Below are positions 59,406 through 64,000 of a DNA stretch of 64,000 bases, piece after piece. Each line of letters opens with the position of its first letter. Position 1 is the stretch's first letter. Under the pieces are notes generated by a model. It made no database searches. It had not been told where the DNA came from and was given only the letters and a program-made list of their open reading frames with translations. The translations under genes were made by a program, and so were the position numbers. Source of the stretch: Psychrobium sp. MM17-31 (GTDB lineage: Bacteria; Pseudomonadota; Gammaproteobacteria; Enterobacterales; Psychrobiaceae); assembly GCF_022347785.1 (NCBI RefSeq), contig NZ_JAKRGA010000002.1:558001-622000 (forward strand). Reading direction: 5' to 3'.

Positions 59406-60131
59406 CTACGCGGTGCTACCGGCATCTACAGTTAAAGTTGTACCAGTTATTGATTCGGCACTGTCAGATAATAAAAACGTGATTGCCTTTGCAGCATCAT
59501 CTACTTTAGCTAACTTCCCTAAAGGACTTCTGCGCTTGATACTCGCTAACTTATCGCCTTGTAGTCCCTCTGTCATTGCTGTTTCCATATAACCGGGTGC
59601 GATGGTATTCACCGTAATATTGGCCTTACCAACTTCCCTAGACAGGGATTTTGTGAACCCCCCAAGTGCAGATTTAGTCGCTCCATATACACTCAACCCA
59701 TTAAAGCCAGTAGAACCAATTATCGATCCAACATTAACAATTCTCCCTTTCCTATTAAGTAACATAGAACGAGAAACGTATTTTGTTAAGAGTATTGGCG
59801 CTTCAATATTGACTGCTATTAACGATTTGATATCAATTTCATGCATGGTTCCTAAAACACCATCATGCCCTAATGCAGCATTATTCACTAATGCATATGG
59901 TCTTCCATGCTCTTTCACAATAATTTTGACCAATGATGATATTTCACTAGTATTATGAAAATCAAAAGCATAGAAGAAAACACTATTTCGATTAGCTTCC
60001 ATCAAGTCTGAAAATTCGACCGTTATAGAACGGCTTATCCCTACGACAATGTATCCTAACCTGATTAATTCGGCGCTAGTTGCTAGGCCAAGCCCTTTTG
60101 TTGCTCCTGTAATAATAACTACTGGCTTCAT
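59406..60131 (-). CDS. SDR-family reductase, FabG-like 3-oxoacyl-ACP reductase
   Basis: 241 residues from the ATG at 60131, which is one base past the AMP-ligase stop; a longer frame to 60161 would overlap that gene by 29 bases. The NAD(P) motif 'IITGATKGLGLATSAEL' and the catalytic 'YGATKSALGGFTKSLSRE' (YxxxK) are followed by 'VNTIAPGYMETAMTEGL' and the C-terminal 'SITGTTLTVDAGST', all typical of FabG. In this locus it may reduce a 3-oxoacyl-ACP to the (R)-3-hydroxyacyl-ACP. A sugar-ketone substrate is the alternative. Confidence 0.83.
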   Translation of the reverse strand: MKPVVIITGATKGLGLATSAELIRLGYIVVGISRSITVEFSDLMEANRNSVFFYAFDFHNTSEISSLVKIIVKEHGRPYALVNNAALGHDGVLGTMHEIDIKSLIAVNIEAPILLTKYVSRSMLLNRKGRIVNVGSIIGSTGFNGLSVYGATKSALGGFTKSLSREVGKANITVNTIAPGYMETAMTEGLQGDKLASIKRRSPLGKLAKVDDAAKAITFLLSDSAESITGTTLTVDAGSTA

Positions 60132-60132
60132 T

Positions 60133-61479
60133 CTAATTTCTCGCAATTTTTCCTGACTCATTTGTATTAATCACATCAACATTTTTTATTAATGCAGGTA
60201 CTTTATATGCCTCTAGGTGTTCCCTACAATGTCTCAATATTTGAGACTTCAACTCTTTGTTATCTAGAGACTTTGCAGTTTCATTGACTACGATTTCAGC
60301 GCAAACTAAAGTCCCTAAGACCGCACTCTTCTTACCAAATACTCTAGACAACGAAATATGCTCAAATAAATTTAATACGGCCTCGATTTCTTCTGGTATT
60401 ACTTTGCTACCACCAACATTGATTGAGCCATTTTTACGGCCACAAAAAATAACTCTATTATCTTTAATTTTAACGACATCACCAGTATCTATATAACCGA
60501 GTTCATCAACTTCTAGCTCACCTACTAATAATGTTTTCGAGCCTCTTGCAGTCTTAATCCACAAATTATCTCCCTTAACCTTCAAGCTTAGCGAAAGGTG
60601 ATTATCATTACTCAAATATGCAATGGGAAAACCTGCTTTGCCATCCTTAACAGAAAAGCCGACACCAGCCTCCGTTGACGCATAAATATGAACAATAGTT
60701 GCGTGCTGATATTGTCTTTTGAGTGCATTTAAAATTGTTTGATCAGAGATCTCTCCGCCTAGTGTTATTCTCTTAAGAGGAAGGAGTGAGCAAGCAGGAG
60801 ACATGAGTAGTTTACGCCAAAACGAAGGAGTACCTGACATTGCATTTACTGAATTAGATGAAAATAATTCAATATACGAATTTGGAGAGTCAATACCATC
60901 AGGGATTACTAAACAAGAACCAGAGCTTATACCTTGTAAATACACTTGCAGACCAGCAAATCGATTAATGTCATAACATACCCCCCAAACATATTCTTTT
61001 CCTACCTTCAGGTCTGCTTTACATGTCGATAGTAAAGATGCCAACTTATACGATGCTAACTTGGGGCTCCCTGTAGTACCTGAAGTTGCTAACAGCCAAC
61101 CTTCATGTTCTTTGTGTATAGTTTCTTTATGCTCAATCGAAGTGACGACGATGTTGTCATCAGAGATATCAACTAAGTATTCGATGCTAGCAGCTAAATA
61201 AAAATTATCGATAGCCTCTTGTGATAAATTAGCTGGTTGTAAAAATATGGCTGATGCCAGACTATCAACACAAGGAAGGTAAAGTGCCAACGAAGAATTC
61301 ACATCAGCTCTTATCGCACAACGAGCATTTTCCAAAAAAGAATATAGAGATGAAAACCTATTAATGAGCTCTTTTAACTGCCCATAATTTACGTTTTTTT
61401 TATGAGAAACAATAAAACTTCTATCAGACGGAATTAAATCAATAAGTTCAATAAGTTTATGAGGCATTGCAAGACTCAT
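60133..61479 (-). CDS. ANL-superfamily AMP-ligase (acyl-ACP or acyl-CoA synthetase-like)
   Basis: A 448-residue adenylating enzyme, short for the family (usually 500-550). The AMP-binding P-loop is 'LLATSGTTGSPKLASYK', then 'YASTEAG', 'GYIDTGDVV' and the hinge 'FCGRKNGSINVGGSKVIPEEIEAVL'. The C-terminal catalytic lysine is Lys444 in 'ESGKIARN'. It overlaps the ACP gene by 23 bases, so a role in loading a carboxylic acid onto that ACP is strongly suggested. The N-terminal region before the P-loop is shortened to ~130 residues. Met5 (61467) is an alternative start. Confidence 0.87.
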   Translation of the reverse strand: MSLAMPHKLIELIDLIPSDRSFIVSHKKNVNYGQLKELINRFSSLYSFLENARCAIRADVNSSLALYLPCVDSLASAIFLQPANLSQEAIDNFYLAASIEYLVDISDDNIVVTSIEHKETIHKEHEGWLLATSGTTGSPKLASYKLASLLSTCKADLKVGKEYVWGVCYDINRFAGLQVYLQGISSGSCLVIPDGIDSPNSYIELFSSNSVNAMSGTPSFWRKLLMSPACSLLPLKRITLGGEISDQTILNALKRQYQHATIVHIYASTEAGVGFSVKDGKAGFPIAYLSNDNHLSLSLKVKGDNLWIKTARGSKTLLVGELEVDELGYIDTGDVVKIKDNRVIFCGRKNGSINVGGSKVIPEEIEAVLNLFEHISLSRVFGKKSAVLGTLVCAEIVVNETAKSLDNKELKSQILRHCREHLEAYKVPALIKNVDVINTNESGKIARN

Positions 61480-61705
61480 AAATACTTACAAACTCACCAA
61501 ATGTTCTTGGGTAAACAGGCGTGTCCATAATCTGAAATGGATCTATATCTAATTCTTCTTCCAACAATGCAACTAAAATTGCAAACCCAAGAGAATCTAA
61601 TCCGGTCTCTAAAAGCACAGCGTCATCATTGATTTCTTCATATTGCATCGGTTTATCAGTTTGCTGCAATGCTTCATTAAATGTTTTTAAAATCACTTCT
61701 TTCAT
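61457..61705 (-). CDS. Acyl carrier protein
   Basis: An 82-residue acidic four-helix carrier protein. The phosphopantetheine attachment site is Ser38 in 'ETGLDSLGFAILVALLEEEL', the standard DSL motif. The rest ('VYPRTFGEFVSIYESC') fits helix IV. It overlaps fdtA by four bases (ATGA) and the ligase gene by 23, so it is a dedicated carrier of this operon rather than the housekeeping AcpP. A phosphopantetheinyl transferase must be supplied from elsewhere. Confidence 0.9.
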   Translation of the reverse strand: MKEVILKTFNEALQQTDKPMQYEEINDDAVLLETGLDSLGFAILVALLEEELDIDPFQIMDTPVYPRTFGEFVSIYESCNAS

Positions 61706-62112
61706 TTGTTCTCTCCTGACATAAGTTGCTTAAATACGTCGTAACCTCTAATGTAATCAGATTCATCATACCACGCGTTTGCTAGCACCATTAACACACA
61801 ATCACCACTAAAGTCATGCATTTCCCGCCATATCATCTTATCGATGAATAGCCCTACACTAGAATCAGACAATTCGACAGTTTCTTGTTGCTTACCATCA
61901 TCCATCAAAATTTTGCAACTGCCGCTAACACAAACTAATACTTGCTGAAGGTCTTTATGCGCATGAAAACCTCTTGGTTTGTCGCTTTCCATGCCATGCA
62001 TGTAATATACACGCTTAATGTCAAATGGTATGTTTTTATTGCTTTCAAGCGAAATAAGTTGCCCTCGTTCATCGCCAAGAGATTCAAATTTTATTAATTT
62101 TATTAAGCTCAC
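61702..62112 (-). CDS. fdtA: dTDP-4-keto-6-deoxyglucose 3,4-ketoisomerase (FdtA/WxcM-like cupin)
   Basis: A 136-residue cupin very similar to FdtA: '[16 protein letters not shown]', the active-site pair His50/His52 in '[16 protein letters not shown]', and '[16 protein letters not shown]' at the C-terminus. It should move the keto group of dTDP-4-keto-6-deoxyglucose (made by RfbB) from C4 to C3, giving the substrate of the aminotransferase. FdtA and QdtA differ in the C4 stereochemistry of the product, and I cannot decide between them by eye. It overlaps rfbA and the ACP gene by four bases each. Confidence 0.87.
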   Translation of the reverse strand: MSLIKLIKFESLGDERGQLISLESNKNIPFDIKRVYYMHGMESDKPRGFHAHKDLQQVLVCVSGSCKILMDDGKQQETVELSDSSVGLFIDKMIWREMHDFSGDCVLMVLANAWYDESDYIRGYDVFKQLMSGENK

Positions 62113-62984
62113 GTATTTTCCTTAGCAAGTTTCTTCAAATAGTCGCCATAACCGTTTTTCTTAAACTTATCGGCGCGATTTAAAAGCTCCTGATGAGAAA
62201 GCCAACCTTGACTCCACGCAATCTCCTCTAAGCAAGCTACTTTTAAGCCTTGTCTATGCTCTATAGTTTGAACAAAATGACTCGCCTCTAACAAACTTTC
62301 ATGAGTCCCAGTATCTAACCAGGCAAATCCACGCCCCAGTAGTTCGACATGTAAATCACCGCGTTCTAAATAAACATTATTAATGCAAGTAATTTCTAAT
62401 TCACCGCGCTCTGATGGTTTTATAGATTTCGCAATTTCTACTACATCATTGTCGTAGAAATATAGACCTGTAACAGCATAATTTGACTTCGGTTTTTCAG
62501 GCTTTTCTTCGATAGAAAGCGCCTTCATGTTGTCATTAAATTCGACAACGCCAAAGCGTTCTGGATCTTTGACTTGATAACCAAAAACAGTTGCACCGTG
62601 ATTTTTGCTAGCGGCGTTAGTTAACTTTGGAGTAAAGCCCTGTCCATAGAAAATATTATCACCCAATACTAAACAAACACTGTCATTACCGATAAATTCT
62701 TCTCCGATAATAAAAGCCTGCGCTAAACCATCTGGTGAAGGTTGAATAGCATACGAGACATTGATCCCAAATTGCTTACCATCCGCCAGAAGGCGTTGGT
62801 AACCACTAATATCCTCAGGTGTCGAAATAATTAATACATCACGAATACCGGCTAACATAAGCACAGATAACGGATAAAATATCATTGGCTTATCATAAAT
62901 TGGTAAAAGCTGCTTCGAAACTCCTTGAGTTATAGGATGTAGACGCGTACCTGAACCGCCTGCTAAAATAATTCCCTTCATCAA
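62109..62984 (-). CDS. rfbA: Glucose-1-phosphate thymidylyltransferase
   Basis: A 291-residue nucleotidyltransferase making dTDP-glucose. '[43 protein letters not shown]' is the RmlA signature; '[21 protein letters not shown]' and '[19 protein letters not shown]' complete the active site. It lies one base after rfbB and overlaps fdtA by four bases. dTDP-glucose passes to RfbB. rmlC and rmlD are not in the visible part, so rhamnose is not the evident product. Confidence 0.97.
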   Translation of the reverse strand: MMKGIILAGGSGTRLHPITQGVSKQLLPIYDKPMIFYPLSVLMLAGIRDVLIISTPEDISGYQRLLADGKQFGINVSYAIQPSPDGLAQAFIIGEEFIGNDSVCLVLGDNIFYGQGFTPKLTNAASKNHGATVFGYQVKDPERFGVVEFNDNMKALSIEEKPEKPKSNYAVTGLYFYDNDVVEIAKSIKPSERGELEITCINNVYLERGDLHVELLGRGFAWLDTGTHESLLEASHFVQTIEHRQGLKVACLEEIAWSQGWLSHQELLNRADKFKKNGYGDYLKKLAKENT

Positions 62985-62985
62985 T

Positions 62986-64000
62986 CTACCCTTTTATACC
63001 TAAACGCTCTCTCGTATACGAGCCATCTAATACTCTTTTCCACCAACTTTCATTAGACAGGTACCACTGGACAGTTTTTCGAATACCACTATCAAAAGTT
63101 TCCATAGGAGACCATCCTAAATCACGCTCTATTTTTGCAGCATCGATTGCATAACGAACGTCATGACCAGGACGATCTGCGACAAAACAAATTAAATCTT
63201 CGTATTTTTCCACGTTATTAGGCTTGTTCGGCACTAACTTTTCCATTATTGAGCAAATAGCTCTAACAACATCAATATTCGCCTTTTCATTATGACCGCC
63301 AATATTATAGGTTTCGCCAACCTTTCCTTTAGTTGCAACTAAATACAGCGCTTGCGCATGGTCATCAACATATAACCAGTCTCTAATTTGCTGACCATCA
63401 CCGTATACTGGTAATGCTTTCCCTTCTAACGCATTTAATATTATCAATGGAATTAGTTTTTCTGGAAAATGAAACGGTCCATAATTATTGGAGCAATTGG
63501 TGACCACCACCGGCAAACCGTAAGTTCTGCCCCATGCTCTTACAAGATGGTCGCTAGATGCTTTTGATGCAGAATATGGACTACTTGGAGAATAACTAGT
63601 ATTCTCGGTAAATAAGTCATCTGTACCCTCTAAATCACCATATACTTCATCTGTTGAGATATGATGAAATCTGAATTTTTTTTTGTTTTCTTGAGATAGT
63701 GAAAGCCAATACTTCCTTGCCGTTTCTAGGAGTGTATATGTCCCAATTATATTAGTTTGAATAAACTCTGACGGCCCATCAATTGAGCGGTCAACATGGC
63801 TTTCTGCGGCTAAATGCATTACGACATCAGGCCTATATAAAGAGAATATCCTTTCTAACTCTTCTCCGTGACAAATATCTACTTGTTCAAAATAATATCT
63901 CGGAGATGACGATACATTAATTAAAGATTCTAAATTACCTGCATAGGTCAATTTATCTACATTAACTACTGAATCATTCGTATGCTCAATTATATGTCTA
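62986..64000 (-). CDS. rfbB: dTDP-glucose 4,6-dehydratase, 5' end beyond the window
   Basis: The frame runs into the right edge, so the N-terminal ~20-25 residues with the Rossmann glycine motif are missing. The first visible residues read '[22 protein letters not shown]', matching RmlB internal sequence, so the apparent start near 63951 (a TTG) is not real. '[17 protein letters not shown]', '[11 protein letters not shown]', '[15 protein letters not shown]' (YxxxK) and '[15 protein letters not shown]' are intact. It makes dTDP-4-keto-6-deoxyglucose for FdtA. Confidence 0.96.
   Translation of the reverse strand, partial: RHIIEHTNDSVVNVDKLTYAGNLESLINVSSSPRYYFEQVDICHGEELERIFSLYRPDVVMHLAAESHVDRSIDGPSEFIQTNIIGTYTLLETARKYWLSLSQENKKKFRFHHISTDEVYGDLEGTDDLFTENTSYSPSSPYSASKASSDHLVRAWGRTYGLPVVVTNCSNNYGPFHFPEKLIPLIILNALEGKALPVYGDGQQIRDWLYVDDHAQALYLVATKGKVGETYNIGGHNEKANIDVVRAICSIMEKLVPNKPNNVEKYEDLICFVADRPGHDVRYAIDAAKIERDLGWSPMETFDSGIRKTVQWYLSNESWWKRVLDGSYTRERLGIKG

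Noticed and set aside
1-64000. CRISPR arrays, tRNA/rRNA genes, insertion sequences and prophage genes
   Set aside because: No regular spacer-repeat pattern, cloverleaf, transposase or phage structural gene was seen on reading both strands.

Overview
The window is a chromosomal segment of a low-to-moderate GC marine gammaproteobacterium, most likely order Alteromonadales. Supporting signs are a TonB-dependent receptor, many surface lipoproteins, DUF2956 and DUF481 proteins, an Epd/Pgk/Fba glycolytic cluster and an E. coli-like AcnB. The genus cannot be fixed by eye; Colwelliaceae is a reasonable guess.

Region 1 (1-9400): the 3' end of a TonB-dependent receptor coupled to an alpha/beta hydrolase; an AldB-type aldehyde dehydrogenase divergent from an AraC regulator with a two-turn direct repeat between them; and a 1839-residue lipoprotein with carboxypeptidase-regulatory-like repeats, Ig-like modules and sialidase-type Asp-boxes.

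Region 2 (9500-37600): housekeeping and metabolic genes. Two divergent AcnB paralogues (a long 934-residue form and a canonical 861-residue form), an AbgT transporter, rsmE-gshB-bolA, an S9 dipeptidyl-peptidase lipoprotein, a structured intergenic element, gph-DUF2956-cobQ, an HD-GYP protein, mscS with two DUF481 porin-like genes, tkt-epd-pgk-fba on one strand, a CidA/LrgB pair and a DUF885 lipoprotein.

Region 3 (37600-64000): pgi, then a long minus-strand surface-polysaccharide locus that is visibly AT-richer and runs off the right edge. In transcription order: rfbB (partial), rfbA, FdtA-type ketoisomerase, acyl carrier protein, AMP-ligase, SDR reductase, left-handed beta-helix acyltransferase, PLP aminotransferase, an unknown protein, Wzx, membrane O-acyltransferase, two GT4 enzymes, a Wzy-like polymerase, two more GT4 enzymes, an AsnB-like amidotransferase, a fifth GT4, ugd, UDP-glucuronate epimerase, manC, manB and galU, closed by a terminator. 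The precursors implied are UDP-Glc, UDP-GlcA, UDP-GalA, GDP-Man and a dTDP-3-amino-3,6-dideoxyhexose.

The most interesting part is 57544-62112, where a complete-looking dTDP-3-amino sugar pathway is interleaved with a private ACP, AMP-ligase and ketoreductase. This suggests that the amino group receives an ACP-borne (hydroxy)acyl group rather than plain acetate. No priming glycosyltransferase, Wzz or Wza/Wzc export gene lies in the window. No rRNA, tRNA, CRISPR array or insertion sequence was seen.
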